64,000 nt of DNA, taken from assembly GCF_003952265.1 (NCBI RefSeq), contig NZ_CP034438.1:62001-126000 (forward strand). The letters run 5' to 3'. Positions 1 to 8,847 of this stretch are shown here, in pieces. Position 1 is the stretch's first letter. Each line of letters begins with the position of its first letter. Both the position numbers and the translations under genes were made by a program. The notes below the pieces were generated by a model. The model was not told the DNA's origin. It did not search any database and saw nothing but the letters and a program-made list of their open reading frames with translations. The stretch is from Flaviflexus salsibiostraticola. Its GTDB lineage: Bacteria; Actinomycetota; Actinomycetes; Actinomycetales; Actinomycetaceae.

Positions 1-803
1 TGAACGACTACCCGCCGTCCAAGCGCGTCTACATGTCGACGGGGTCGCAGGGTGAGCCGATGGCGGTGCTGTCCCGCATCGCCAACGAGAACCACCAGAG
101 TATCGCGGTCGGCCCGGGCGACACCGTCATCTTCGCCTCGTCCCTCATCCCCGGCAATGAGAACTCCGTATTCCGCCTCATCAACGGGCTCATGCGCCTC
201 GGCGCCAAGGTCATCCACCAGGCGAACGCCCGCGTCCACGTCTCGGGCCACGCCTCCGCCGGTGAGCTCCTCTACTGCTACAACATCGTCCAGCCGACCG
301 CGGTCATGCCCATCCACGGCGAGATCCGGCACCTCGTTGCCAACGGCGCGCTCGCCGTCAAGACCGGCGTGCCGGCCGAGAATGTCATGCTTGCCGAGGA
401 TGGCGCCGTCATCGACCTCGTGGACGGCGAGGCGTCGATGGTCGGAGCCGTGCCCTGCGGATACGTGTATGTTGACGGCTCGTCCGTCGGCGATATCACC
501 GAGGCCGAGCTCAAGGACCGCCGCATCCTCTCCGAGGAGGGCTTCGTTGCGATCTTCGCGGTCGTCGACACGGCGAAGCGCGCCATCATCTCCGGCCCCC
601 ACATCCAGGCTCGCGCCATGGCCGAGGATGATGATGTGTTCGAGAAGGTGCTTCCGGAGGTGACGAAGGCGCTCCAGGACGTCCTCGACAACGACGGTGA
701 CACGTACCAGATGCAGCAGGCGATGCGCAGGGCGGTCGGCCGCTGGGTCTCCCGCAGGCTCCGCCGCCGCCCGATGATCGTCCCCACCGTCATCGAAGTC
801 TGA
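1..803 (+). CDS. rnj: Ribonuclease J, C-terminal part (5' end outside window)
   Basis: The frame is open from base 3, so the gene starts upstream and only about the last 266 residues are visible. RNase J is a metallo-beta-lactamase/beta-CASP nuclease with 5'-exo- and endonuclease activity in mRNA decay and rRNA maturation. Visible family motifs are STGSQGEP near the start of the fragment, VSGHAS around window residue 75, and MPIHGE about 25 residues later. These are the beta-CASP signature region. The rest matches the RNase J C-terminal dimerisation domain and ends in a basic tail. A strong hairpin follows directly. Confidence 0.93.
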   Translation, partial: NDYPPSKRVYMSTGSQGEPMAVLSRIANENHQSIAVGPGDTVIFASSLIPGNENSVFRLINGLMRLGAKVIHQANARVHVSGHASAGELLYCYNIVQPTAVMPIHGEIRHLVANGALAVKTGVPAENVMLAEDGAVIDLVDGEASMVGAVPCGYVYVDGSSVGDITEAELKDRRILSEEGFVAIFAVVDTAKRAIISGPHIQARAMAEDDDVFEKVLPEVTKALQDVLDNDGDTYQMQQAMRRAVGRWVSRRLRRRPMIVPTVIEV

Positions 804-811
804 TTCTCATC

Positions 812-841
812 GAGGAGGCCGCCCCACGGGGCGGCCTCCTC
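812..841 (+). terminator. GC-rich hairpin after rnj
   Basis: A perfect 13-14 bp inverted repeat (GAGGAGGCCGCCCC and its complement) with a 2-4 nt loop starts 8 nt after the rnj stop codon. No T-tract follows, as is common for actinobacterial terminators. Confidence 0.75.
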
Positions 842-1095
842 AGTATCGGAGGGACGGGAGAGAAGTTTGGGGGCTCTGATCTCCAACCGATCGTCGTGTG
901 GGTTCCTCATGGGGAGAGATGCCCGGGGAGATGGCGCGCCTATGGCGCTCTCGTGTGTCTCATGGCACAATCTGTCCGAAGGACCCTCGTGTCCGCATCG
1001 TGAGAACCTTCGGGGGACTGGCACACAATGCCGCCACGAGCGGGCCACGACCCGACCAGGGGAGTGACGGCGGGGCACAAGAGGCAGGAGCCGCA
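842..1095 (+). other. Non-coding leader ahead of the cyclodeaminase gene
   Basis: About 250 nt without a convincing gene. An open frame runs upstream from the cyclodeaminase start but shows no family similarity. Three short hairpins are packed together: GGCA/TGCC (1020-1032), CCGC/GCGG (1031-1043) and CGGG/CCCG (1041-1054). The last two both carry CACGA in the loop. I do not recognise a known riboswitch here. Confidence 0.35.
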
Positions 1096-2148
1096 ATGAC
1101 GCAATTCGTCGGTGTGAAGGATATGGCGAGGTGGATCGCGCGTGACGGGCTGCAGCCCGTCATCCGGGCAATCGCCGCGGGCATTGAAGAGGACCTCGCC
1201 AAGTGGGAGGCGTTCGAGAAGATCCCCCGCATCGCCACGCACTCCGACATCGGAGTCATCGAGCTCATGCCGATCTCCGATGAGGACCTGTACGCCTTCA
1301 AGTATGTGAACGGGCACCCGTCCAACCCCCTGCGCGGAATCCAGACCATCGCCGCCTTCGGCGCGCTCGCCGATGTCAACACCGGTCATCCGGTCTTCCT
1401 CGCGGAGATGACGCTCCTGACAGCCATGAGGACAGCAGCGATGTCGGCCGTGGCCGCCACACACCTCGCCCGCCCGGGATCGACGCGGATGGCAATGATC
1501 GGCGCGGGCTCGCAGGCCGAATTCCAGGCGCTGGGCATGCGCGAGCTCATCGGCGTCGACGAACTCCTCATCTATGACGCTGATGGGCAGGCGACGGCCA
1601 AGCTCGCCGACAACCTCGAGCCTCTCGGCTTCCGCGTCAAGGAATGCTCAAGTGCCCACGAGGCGGTGACGGACGCCGACATCATCACCACCTGTACAGC
1701 CGACAAGCAGCAGGCGACGGTCCTCCTCGACTCCCACGTCGAGCCCGGTGTCCACATCAACGCGATCGGCGGTGACTGCCCCGGTAAGACCGAGCTCGAT
1801 CCCCGTATCCTCCAGCGAGCACGGGTCTTCGTCGAGTTTGAGGAGCAGACGAGGATCGAGGGCGAGATCCAGCAGCTGCCCGCCGACTTCCCTGTCACGG
1901 AGATGTGGCGGGTCGTGACCGAGCGCGCCGAAGGCCGCCTCAGTGACCGCGACATCACCGTCTTCGACTCGGTCGGCTTCGCGCTCGCGGACCTCAGCGC
2001 CCTGCGCGTGTGCTGGCGTGCGACGGCCGGAACGGACCTGCAGACCGATATCGACCTCATCGCCGATCCGCGTGACCCAAAGGACCTGTTCTCCCTCATC
2101 ATGCACCCCGTTGAGTCGACCGAGTCCCTCGAAGAGCGCCTCGCGTGA
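1096..2148 (+). CDS. Ornithine cyclodeaminase / mu-crystallin family protein
   Basis: A 350-residue NAD(P)-dependent protein of the OCD/mu-crystallin family. Members deaminate and cyclise L-ornithine to L-proline or act on related amino or imino acids. The Rossmann dinucleotide motif GAGSQA lies at about residues 136-141. The family segment INAIGGD..GKTELD follows at about 220-235. The start is the ATG at 1096 because GGCAGGAG sits 5 nt upstream. A longer in-frame extension from 898 lacks similarity. The gene stands alone between a terminator and ftsK. True ornithine cyclodeaminase activity is probable but not certain; alanine dehydrogenase-like or lysine-directed relatives exist. Confidence 0.85.
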   Translation: MTQFVGVKDMARWIARDGLQPVIRAIAAGIEEDLAKWEAFEKIPRIATHSDIGVIELMPISDEDLYAFKYVNGHPSNPLRGIQTIAAFGALADVNTGHPVFLAEMTLLTAMRTAAMSAVAATHLARPGSTRMAMIGAGSQAEFQALGMRELIGVDELLIYDADGQATAKLADNLEPLGFRVKECSSAHEAVTDADIITTCTADKQQATVLLDSHVEPGVHINAIGGDCPGKTELDPRILQRARVFVEFEEQTRIEGEIQQLPADFPVTEMWRVVTERAEGRLSDRDITVFDSVGFALADLSALRVCWRATAGTDLQTDIDLIADPRDPKDLFSLIMHPVESTESLEERLA

Positions 2149-2204
2149 GATAGTCCGCCCCCGGCGGTTCGGCGCGTGGGTAGGAAACAGGCTGGTCGGA
2201 GAAC

Positions 2205-2210
2205 TATCCT
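2205..2210 (+). promoter_or_regulatory. -10 hexamer TATCCT of ftsK, leaderless type
   Basis: TATCCT ends 7 nt before the in-frame GTG at 2218 and no Shine-Dalgarno lies between. Transcription would begin at or next to the start codon. Confidence 0.55.
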
Positions 2211-2217
2211 CGAGGGT

Positions 2218-4695
2218 GTGAGCAAGTCAGAACCCAGGAGACCCGGCCGCAAAGCCTCGCAGGAGACGAGCGGGCGCCGCGTGCGGCGCCGCCAGGACCC
2301 GCCGAAGACGGAGGTCCAGCCCGAGCCTGCTGTGGAGCCGTCGCCGGCCCGGCAGGATGGGCTCGCGCTGACACTCGTCGGTGCGGCGATCATCGTCGCG
2401 CTGCGGGAATGGTTCCAACTGTCGGGTGCCCTCGGCTCCGTCATCCATCACGTGACGGCTGGCCCCGTCGGCCTGCTCTCCGTTCTGGTCCCGATTGTCC
2501 TTGTCTTCTTCGCCGTCCGCCTGTTCCGGGACTCGACGAGGGGCGCCAATCGGAGCCTCGTCATCGGTACGGTCCTTCTCATCCTCGCCATCACCGGCAT
2601 CCTCCACATCGTCCTCGGCGCGCAGAGCCCCCTCGAGTCGATCGAGTCGGTTGAAGCGGCCGGCGGGATCGTCGGATGGCTCGTCGGCGGCGGCTTGTCC
2701 TACCTGCTCTCGCCGTGGGGCGCCGTCCCCATTCTCGTCCTCCTCGCGATCTACGCGATTCTCTACGGCAGCTCGACGTCGATCCGGCAGATTCTCGATC
2801 GCTACAGTGCCGCACAGCCGACGGAGCGGCGCGAGCCCCTCGGGGAGCGTCTGAGGCGCCGGCGCCGGGAGGCGATCGAGGCCGAGGACGAGCCGTACGA
2901 GGAGCCGTATGAGATCGAGGAGGCGCCCGATCTGCCAGCCCCGATCGCGACACCGAAGAGGCGGTCGAAGCCTGCCCCCGCTTCTCCGTCCACCGCCGTC
3001 ATCGACCCTCCCGAGGCGCCCGAGCCGACCGCTGACACCGAGCCCGAGTCGCCGACCGTCTTCGAGCAGCCCGAGCTCTCGCCGAGCCTCGCCTACGAGC
3101 TGCCGGACATGGGGATGCTGGCCGCGGGCGCCCCGCACAAGGAGCGCTCCGAGGTCAACGACTCGGTGGTCGCGACGCTGACGAACCTGTTCGAGGAATT
3201 CGCGGTCGATGCTCAGGTCACCGGCTTCTCCCGCGGGCCGACAGTGACTCAGTACGAGGTCGAGCTGGGCCCCGGCACCAAGGTCGAGAAGATCACTCAG
3301 CTGTCGAAGAACATCGCCTACGCGGTGGCCTCGGCCGATGTTCGCATCCTCTCGCCGATCCCCGGCAAGCAGGCCATCGGCATCGAGATCCCCAATGCCG
3401 ACCGGGAGACCGTCGTTCTCGGTGACGTGCTGCGCTCCTCGGTGGCGAACAAGCAGACGCATCCGCTCGTCGTCGGCCTCGGCAAGTCCGTCCAGGGGAA
3501 CTACGTGGTCGCGAACCTGTCGCGCATGCCGCACCTGCTGGTCGCCGGCGCGACGGGCTCGGGCAAGTCGTCCTTCATCAACTCGATGATCACGTCGATC
3601 CTCATGCGTGCGACACCGGATCAGGTCCGGCTCATCCTCGTCGACCCGAAGAGGGTCGAGCTCACCGGCTACGCGGGTATTCCCCACCTCATCACCCCGA
3701 TCATCACGAACCCGAAGAAGGCGGCCGAGGCCCTCGAGTGGGTGGTCGAGGAGATGGACAGGCGCTACGACGACCTCGCCGCCTTCGGGCACCGCCACGT
3801 CGACCAGTTCAACGAGGCTGTCCACGCCGGCCATATCCAGCCCCTGCCCGGCTCCGAGCGGGAGATCAAGCCCTACCCCTACCTCGTCGTTGTCGTCGAC
3901 GAGCTTGCCGACCTCATGCTCGTCGCCCCCCGCGATGTCGAGTCCTCGATCCAGCGGATCACCCAGCTCGCCCGCGCCGCCGGCATCCACCTCGTCCTCG
4001 CCACCCAGCGGCCCTCGGTTGACGTCGTCACCGGCCTCATCAAGGCCAACGTGCCCTCGAGGCTCGCGTTCTCCACCTCATCGCTGGCCGATTCTCGCGT
4101 CATCCTCGACCAGCCCGGTGCCGAGAAGCTCATCGGCCAGGGCGATGCCCTGTTCATGCCCTCCGGCGCATCGAAGCCCATCCGCGTCCAGGGCGCCTGG
4201 GTCGGGGAGTCTGAGGTCGAAAAGGTCGTCGACTACGTCAAGACGAAGATGACCCCCGAGTACCGGGAGGACGTCACGGTCAAGGCCGAGTCGAAGAAGC
4301 AGGTCGACGACGACATCGGCGACGACCTCGACATCCTCCTCCAGGCGGCTGAGCTCGTCGTCTCGACGGACTTCGGCTCGACCTCGATGCTCCAGAGGAA
4401 GCTCCGCATCGGCTTCGCAAAGGCGGGGCGGATGATGGACCTGCTGGAATCGCGCGACATTGTCGGCCCCTCCGAGGGGTCAAAAGCCCGCGAGGTTCTC
4501 GTCAAGCCCGAGCAGCTTCCCGAGGTGCTGGCCATGCTCCGGGGCGAGGAGCCGCCCGGCGGTGCCTACGAGTCGGCCATCGATGAGGAGCCGGTGGACG
4601 GCACCCAGGTCCTTCCCGCCGCCCGTGAAGCAGAAGAGTACTGGGACGAGGATGACGACGACTCCGAAGACGCCTGGCAGCTGACCGGTCGGTGA
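2218..4695 (+). CDS. ftsK: DNA translocase FtsK
   Basis: An 825-residue membrane-anchored motor that pumps chromosomal DNA through the division septum and assists dimer resolution. Hydrophobic segments in the first ~200 residues form the membrane domain, followed by a Pro/Glu/Ala-rich linker. The RecA-like motor carries Walker A GATGSGKSS and a Walker B segment ending VVVVDELADLM. The C-terminal ~65 residues match the winged-helix gamma domain that reads polar DNA motifs, followed by an acidic tail. GTG 2218 is chosen because a -10 hexamer lies just upstream; the GTG at 2176 would overlap that promoter. A pseudogene follows. Confidence 0.95.
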   Translation: MSKSEPRRPGRKASQETSGRRVRRRQDPPKTEVQPEPAVEPSPARQDGLALTLVGAAIIVALREWFQLSGALGSVIHHVTAGPVGLLSVLVPIVLVFFAVRLFRDSTRGANRSLVIGTVLLILAITGILHIVLGAQSPLESIESVEAAGGIVGWLVGGGLSYLLSPWGAVPILVLLAIYAILYGSSTSIRQILDRYSAAQPTERREPLGERLRRRRREAIEAEDEPYEEPYEIEEAPDLPAPIATPKRRSKPAPASPSTAVIDPPEAPEPTADTEPESPTVFEQPELSPSLAYELPDMGMLAAGAPHKERSEVNDSVVATLTNLFEEFAVDAQVTGFSRGPTVTQYEVELGPGTKVEKITQLSKNIAYAVASADVRILSPIPGKQAIGIEIPNADRETVVLGDVLRSSVANKQTHPLVVGLGKSVQGNYVVANLSRMPHLLVAGATGSGKSSFINSMITSILMRATPDQVRLILVDPKRVELTGYAGIPHLITPIITNPKKAAEALEWVVEEMDRRYDDLAAFGHRHVDQFNEAVHAGHIQPLPGSEREIKPYPYLVVVVDELADLMLVAPRDVESSIQRITQLARAAGIHLVLATQRPSVDVVTGLIKANVPSRLAFSTSSLADSRVILDQPGAEKLIGQGDALFMPSGASKPIRVQGAWVGESEVEKVVDYVKTKMTPEYREDVTVKAESKKQVDDDIGDDLDILLQAAELVVSTDFGSTSMLQRKLRIGFAKAGRMMDLLESRDIVGPSEGSKAREVLVKPEQLPEVLAMLRGEEPPGGAYESAIDEEPVDGTQVLPAAREAEEYWDEDDDDSEDAWQLTGR

Positions 4696-4818
4696 TCGGA
4701 GAGTCGAACCGCCGTTGGTGACGTAGATTCCCGTGGCGATCTCGGTCTGACAGGCCTACTGTGCCGTCATAGGCCGAGAACACTGAGTCCTTCTGAGCCG
4801 ATCACCCGGAGGAGGATC

Positions 4819-5401
4819 GTGAAGAAGAACCTCGTCATCGCAGTAAGCTCGGCCTTTCTGCCGCCGCTGTCGCGGGGGCGACATGGCCGTGGGGCGGCGA
4901 GTCCACCAGTTCGGGCCAGAGAATCGACACTGCTCCCGTCATCTACGCCTCCTTTGACGATGCGCAGAGTCAGCACGACGGGACTCTCGTCGTCACAGTG
5001 ATATCGCGTGATGGAGAGTATGTCGACCACGGCGGGGACGGCACGCCCGATTCTCCCGGCGATCCGGGTCTTCCTATGGAGCACCTGACGGCACGAGTCG
5101 ATGAGGTGCTGTCCGGTGACGAGTCGCTTGCGGGCAGCGAACTGACCGTCGTTCAGTCTGTGCTTGGGACGATAAGCGAGACGACGTCCGAGGAGCATCT
5201 CGTCCCCGAGAGGACATTTGTCATCATCGCGTCGGAGCACGAGCCCAAGGGACCATCGAGGGCACCGCGTGGTCAACGCCTCTCGCAGGCCAGGGTGTCT
5301 TACCTGTCATCGACGGCCGCGCTGCTCCGACGCGTTCGGACGTCTTCCCCGAGACGTTCAGCGATGGTCCGGTTCCCCTGGCAGCGCTCGACGAGAAGTA
5401 G
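4819..5401 (+). pseudogene. Twice-frameshifted gene for a small exported protein
   Basis: A good Shine-Dalgarno (GGAGGAGG) precedes GTG 4819, which encodes MKKNLVIA. The coding sense then moves to another frame near 4840 and gives an Ala-rich hydrophobic export signal and a mature part containing TAPVIYASFDDAQ. It moves again near 5250 to a third frame (GTIEGTAWSTPLAG) and closes at TAG 5399-5401. Joined, the three pieces make one coherent exported protein of about 190 residues. I recognise no family. Either the gene is decaying or the assembly contains two indels. Bases 5402-5513 hold nothing recognisable. Confidence 0.7.
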
Positions 5402-5513
5402 GGCTGCGCCCAGCCAGCGGAGCCGACCTGAGGGGTTCGCGGTCACGGACAGCGACATGCGACAGGGGCCCAGCAGCAGGGTCGCTCCTGACCACCAGCT
5501 CCGTGCGGTCCGG

Positions 5514-6806
5514 CTATCTCCAGGGAGTGACCGACTCGACCTGGCGGGTCGGCGGATCCGTGCGCTCCGCGCGCTCGCTGCCCTCCATGACCGGATAGGT
5601 GACGTCGGCGCGGGCCTGCAGCTCGGCCGGTCCCAGCGTGAGTACGGTCGGCGGGTTGGCCATCACCTCGTTGAGGACGTAGAGACGGTTGGCTCCTGGT
5701 GCGTCCTGCGTGACGGCAGTCCAGTCAAGCGCAGTGACCGATGCAGGACCTTCTGCGGGCACCTCGACGGTCGCCGTCCCGAGGTAGCCGGTGGTGACCC
5801 GGTAACCATGGTTGGCGATGGTTTGGCCGGAGATGAGGTTGCCCATCGACCAGGCCACCCACATGCCCTCACCGCGCGGTCCGCCGTCGAGCTCGGCGAC
5901 CGGCTCGGGCACGTGGGAGTGATTGCCGTAGACGAGGTCGACCTCGCCGGAGTCGGCCAACTCCTGGGCGATGGTCACCTGCTCCTCGATGGGCTCCGAC
6001 ACGTACTCGGTGCCCCAATGCATGGAGGCGACGACGAGATCGGCGCCCTGCTCGCGCGCTGATTGCGCCATATCGACAACGTCCGAGGTGTCGTACGGGC
6101 CGAGCTCGCCGATGACGAACCACGACCACGGCTGCTCGGCGCGGATCGGAATTCCGTTCGTCAGGGTGGTGGCGGAGATGTGGGCGACGGTCACCGTGCG
6201 CCCTTCGACTTCCAGGTCATAGAACTGCGCCTGCGTCGACTCATCCTCGGTGCGGGCGCCGCCGTGGAAGCCCATGCCGTTCTCCTCGAGCACGGTGTTC
6301 GTGCGGACGACGCCCTCGAAGCCCCTGTCCATCGTATGGTTCGTCGCCGTGTTGCAGCCGTCCCAGCCGACCTCCTTGAGGGAGGGGATGAGATCGGCCG
6401 GGGCTCCGAACATCGGATATCCAGAATAGTCGGTGCCCTCGGGCGCGATCGGAACCTCGAGCGAGCACAGCGCAAGGTCCGCGCCACTGATCCAGTGCTC
6501 GATGTGCTCGTACTGGTACGTGAAGTCGAAGTCATCCGCGCCGACACGGGCGCTCTCATAGATCGAGGGGTGGAGGAGGATATCGCCACCGGAGACGATC
6601 GACAGCTCCGCAATCGGCTCGTCGGGATTGCTCTCGGGCGTGTTGGGCGCGGCCTCGGGCGTACTGTCGGGGGTCTCCTCGACAGGCGTACTCGCCTGGT
6701 CGCTGGGCGCGGAGGCATCGGTGCTCTCAGTGTCGGCGATGACACTGGAGCAGGAGGCGAGCAGGAGGCTGGCGGCGAGAGCCGCGACTGCTGTGCGGGT
6801 CGACAT
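5514..6806 (-). CDS. CapA/PgsA-family lipoprotein (PGA_cap domain)
   Basis: A 430-residue lipoprotein. Residues 1-19 form a signal peptide with the lipobox LLASC, followed by a Ser/Thr/Pro/Glu-rich linker to about residue 65. The rest matches the PGA_cap metallophosphoesterase-like domain of CapA, named after poly-gamma-glutamate capsule synthesis. Family motifs are SGGDILLHPS, ALCSLEVPI, TNHTMDRG, SMHWGTEY and YGNHSHV. No capB or capC partner lies nearby, so a polyglutamate capsule cannot be inferred; many such proteins are of unknown function. The start is the ATG whose own -10 lies 6 nt upstream. It faces away from pgsA. Confidence 0.85.
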   Translation of the reverse strand: MSTRTAVAALAASLLLASCSSVIADTESTDASAPSDQASTPVEETPDSTPEAAPNTPESNPDEPIAELSIVSGGDILLHPSIYESARVGADDFDFTYQYEHIEHWISGADLALCSLEVPIAPEGTDYSGYPMFGAPADLIPSLKEVGWDGCNTATNHTMDRGFEGVVRTNTVLEENGMGFHGGARTEDESTQAQFYDLEVEGRTVTVAHISATTLTNGIPIRAEQPWSWFVIGELGPYDTSDVVDMAQSAREQGADLVVASMHWGTEYVSEPIEEQVTIAQELADSGEVDLVYGNHSHVPEPVAELDGGPRGEGMWVAWSMGNLISGQTIANHGYRVTTGYLGTATVEVPAEGPASVTALDWTAVTQDAPGANRLYVLNEVMANPPTVLTLGPAELQARADVTYPVMEGSERAERTDPPTRQVESVTPWR

Positions 6807-6812
6807 GGCACC

Positions 6813-6845
6813 AGCATAGGGGAGGAGGTGGTTTCGGCGTAGGCT
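6813..6845. promoter_or_regulatory. Back-to-back leaderless promoters of capA-like gene and pgsA
   Basis: Only 45 bp separate the two divergent start codons. On the minus strand TATGCT (6818-6813) lies 6 nt before the capA-like ATG. On the plus strand TAGGCT (6840-6845) lies 6 nt before the pgsA GTG. Confidence 0.55.
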
Positions 6846-6851
6846 GGGAGA

Positions 6852-7427
6852 GTGAACTCTCAACCTCCGGTGCTCAACGTCGCGAACGCAGTGACGGTTG
6901 TCAGGCTGCTGCTCATCCCTCTGTTCATCTGGGCGTTCTGGGACGCCGATCCGGCGTCCCGCTATCTCGCGACCGGCATCTTCTTCATTGCCACGCTGAC
7001 CGACAAGCTCGACGGGTATCTCGCCAGGTCCCGGAATCTCATCACCGATTTCGGCAAGCTCGCGGATTCGATCGCGGATAAGGCCCTCATCGGCGCTGCT
7101 CTCATCATGCTGTCCTGGCACGACATGCTCTGGTGGTGGGTCACGATTATCATGCTCGCCCGCGAGATCGGCATCACGATCATGCGGATGTACATGAAGA
7201 AGAAGGCTGTCATGGCAGCCGGTAAGGGCGGCAAGCTCAAGATGTTCCTCCAGTCCCTCTTCATCGGCGGTCTCCTCATGCCGTGGCGGGATTTCCTTCC
7301 GGATGGACTCGCGCTCACGATGGAATGGCTGACGTGGGCTCTGGTCGCAGCCGCGCTCGTCGTCTCGATCGTCTCCGCCATCCAATATGTTCAGGACGCA
7401 CGAAGGATCAATCGTGAAACCAACTGA
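6852..7427 (+). CDS. pgsA: CDP-diacylglycerol--glycerol-3-phosphate 3-phosphatidyltransferase
   Basis: A 191-residue integral membrane enzyme that makes phosphatidylglycerol phosphate, the committed step to phosphatidylglycerol and cardiolipin. The CDP-alcohol phosphotransferase signature runs through residues ~50-80: TDKLDGYLAR, then G and two Asp residues in FGKLADSIADK. Several hydrophobic helices surround it. GTG 6852 is the only start compatible with the conserved N-terminus. pncC begins inside its last 14 nt, so the pair is translationally linked. Confidence 0.94.
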   Translation: MNSQPPVLNVANAVTVVRLLLIPLFIWAFWDADPASRYLATGIFFIATLTDKLDGYLARSRNLITDFGKLADSIADKALIGAALIMLSWHDMLWWWVTIIMLAREIGITIMRMYMKKKAVMAAGKGGKLKMFLQSLFIGGLLMPWRDFLPDGLALTMEWLTWALVAAALVVSIVSAIQYVQDARRINRETN

Positions 7428-7917
7428 ACTGCGGCCCGCCGAGATCCTTCTCGAGCGCGGCGACACGATCGCCACTGCCGAGTCCCTCACCGGAGGAGCC
7501 GTGTGCGTGCGCCTCGTGGAGACAGAGGGGATCTCGGCGATCCTCCTCGGAGGGATTGTCAGCTATACGGACGAGATGAAGGCCCGGATGCTGGGAGTCG
7601 ATACGACTCTGCTCGACGAGCAGGGGCCCGTCTGCGGGCAGGTGGCTTCACAGATGGCGCAGGGCATCGCCCGCGTGACCGGAGCCGTCCACACCGTCTC
7701 GACGACCGGCGTCGCAGGCCCTGGTCCTGCCGACGGCCACGAGCAGGGCACCGTCTGGATCGGCCGGGAGGATGGCAGAGCCTTTGGGTTCACCTTCCCG
7801 GGGACCCGAGCCGAGGTCAGTGAATCGACTGTTATCGCCGCCGTGCATCTCCTCGCCGATCTGGAGCTCCCCGCCGACCTGGCCAAATTCCTCACGGCCG
7901 AGGAAACCTGGAGATAG
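7414..7917 (+). CDS. pncC: CinA C-terminal domain amidase (NMN deamidase PncC type)
   Basis: A 167-residue stand-alone CinA C-terminal domain protein. The family hydrolyses nicotinamide mononucleotide to nicotinate mononucleotide in pyridine nucleotide recycling. The signature TAESLTGGAVCVRL is at residues ~17-30 and the loop STTGVAGPGPADG near residue 105. The start is GTG 7414 because GAAGGA lies about 7 nt upstream. This gene usually sits between pgsA and clgR in actinobacteria, as here. There is no N-terminal molybdopterin-like domain. Confidence 0.9.
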   Translation: MKPTELRPAEILLERGDTIATAESLTGGAVCVRLVETEGISAILLGGIVSYTDEMKARMLGVDTTLLDEQGPVCGQVASQMAQGIARVTGAVHTVSTTGVAGPGPADGHEQGTVWIGREDGRAFGFTFPGTRAEVSESTVIAAVHLLADLELPADLAKFLTAEETWR

Positions 7918-7985
7918 CCTGTGCGACTGATCGCTTCGGTGGGAATGCGGGAACAAAAGTCGGGAATGAACCGTTGGAGATGGTG

Positions 7986-8372
7986 ATGGCAATGGAAACA
8001 CGAACCGGCGTAAACCGGAAGAACCATGCAGACATTGTTCGCCCCCGCGAGGCGCGTGCGTCTGAACCTGTGCTCCTCCGCCGCGAACTGGGCGATGTGC
8101 TTCGCGCCTACCGCCAGCGACAGGGTCGCACCCTTCGAGAGGTGTCCTCGGACGCCCGCGTCTCGCTCGGTTACCTCTCCGAGGTCGAGCGCGGACAGAA
8201 GGAAGCCTCGTCAGAGCTTCTCCTCTCAATCACCCAGGCGCTCAACGTGCCCCTGGGCCACGTCCTCCGGCTCGTCGCCGACCGGATCGACCTCTCCGAG
8301 GGCCGGGTGCCGCCGAGCTTCCGTGTCCCCGACACTGTTCAGGAGGCGCTGGCCGAGGCCGGAGTCAAGTGA
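7986..8372 (+). CDS. clgR: ClgR-type helix-turn-helix transcriptional regulator
   Basis: A 128-residue XRE-family regulator. ClgR homologues activate clp protease and other proteolysis genes in actinobacteria. The helix-turn-helix covers residues ~33-90 (RELGDVLRAYR, GRTLREVS, LGYLSEVERG), with a family-typical acidic tail. ATG 7986 is chosen because GGAG lies 6 nt upstream; ATG 7992 is an alternative. The position between pncC and DUF3046/recA is the conserved actinobacterial order. A strong terminator hairpin follows. Confidence 0.88.
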   Translation: MAMETRTGVNRKNHADIVRPREARASEPVLLRRELGDVLRAYRQRQGRTLREVSSDARVSLGYLSEVERGQKEASSELLLSITQALNVPLGHVLRLVADRIDLSEGRVPPSFRVPDTVQEALAEAGVK

Positions 8373-8381
8373 CAGATCACT

Positions 8382-8414
8382 GTGAGAGGCCGCGGCGCTG
8401 CCGCGGCCTCTCAC
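8382..8414 (+). terminator. Hairpin terminator after clgR
   Basis: A perfect 15-bp inverted repeat (GTGAGAGGCCGCGGC and its complement) with a GCT loop begins 9 nt after the clgR stop. Only a short T-poor stretch follows. Confidence 0.8.
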
Positions 8415-8421
8415 GTTCTCG

Positions 8422-8646
8422 ATGATGAATCACTCAGAATTCCACGACGTGCTCGCCGATGTCTTCGGGCCGGCGTACGGGCAGGCCCTTGCTCGGACGC
8501 TGGCTCTACCCGGCCTTGGGCACCGCACGGCCGACGAGCTCCTCGAGGCAGGGGAGTCGCCGCAGAAGATCTGGACCGCGATCTGTTCCGAGATGAATAT
8601 CGAGGACGAGGCGTTCCGGCACCGCGTCAACAGGGACGAGCGCTGA
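8422..8646 (+). CDS. DUF3046 family protein
   Basis: A 74-residue conserved actinobacterial protein of unknown function. It matches the DUF3046 pattern: SEFHDVLADVFGPAYGQALA near the start, an LPGLGHRTADELL segment, and KIWTAICSEM before the end. Two adjacent ATG codons (8422, 8425) could start it. The family is almost always found just upstream of recA, as here, so the context supports the call. No enzymatic motif is visible. Confidence 0.87.
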   Translation: MMNHSEFHDVLADVFGPAYGQALARTLALPGLGHRTADELLEAGESPQKIWTAICSEMNIEDEAFRHRVNRDER

Positions 8647-8668
8647 TCTCGGCGCGCCGCATTTATTC

Positions 8669-8680
8669 GAACGAATGTTC
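8669..8680. promoter_or_regulatory. SOS (LexA) box upstream of recA
   Basis: GAACGAATGTTC matches the Gram-positive/actinobacterial LexA consensus GAAC-N4-GTTC exactly. A possible -10 (TACGAT, 8684-8689) follows, so LexA bound here would block recA transcription. Confidence 0.88.
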
Positions 8681-8847
8681 AGTTACGATGTTCTCCGGAG
8701 CATCGCGGCCCCGGCTTTCCACAGCGTGGAGAACACCGGGGTTATTGTGCCAAAGGCGTGGCCTAGCGTTGCTCTTAGGATGCCGCTCGGAGAGGGCGGG
8801 TTCCCTATTCGACGCCTGCTCTACCCGCATCTATCAAGGAGACACCA

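Noticed and set aside
1031..1054. Guanidine-II (mini-ykkC) riboswitch before the cyclodeaminase gene
   Set aside because: Loops are CACGA and CCACGA rather than closed ACGR tetraloops, and an ornithine cyclodeaminase is not a typical target.
5514..7490. Extension of the CapA-like protein back to 7490
   Set aside because: The extra residues lie antisense to pgsA and precede a clear lipoprotein signal that begins at 6806.
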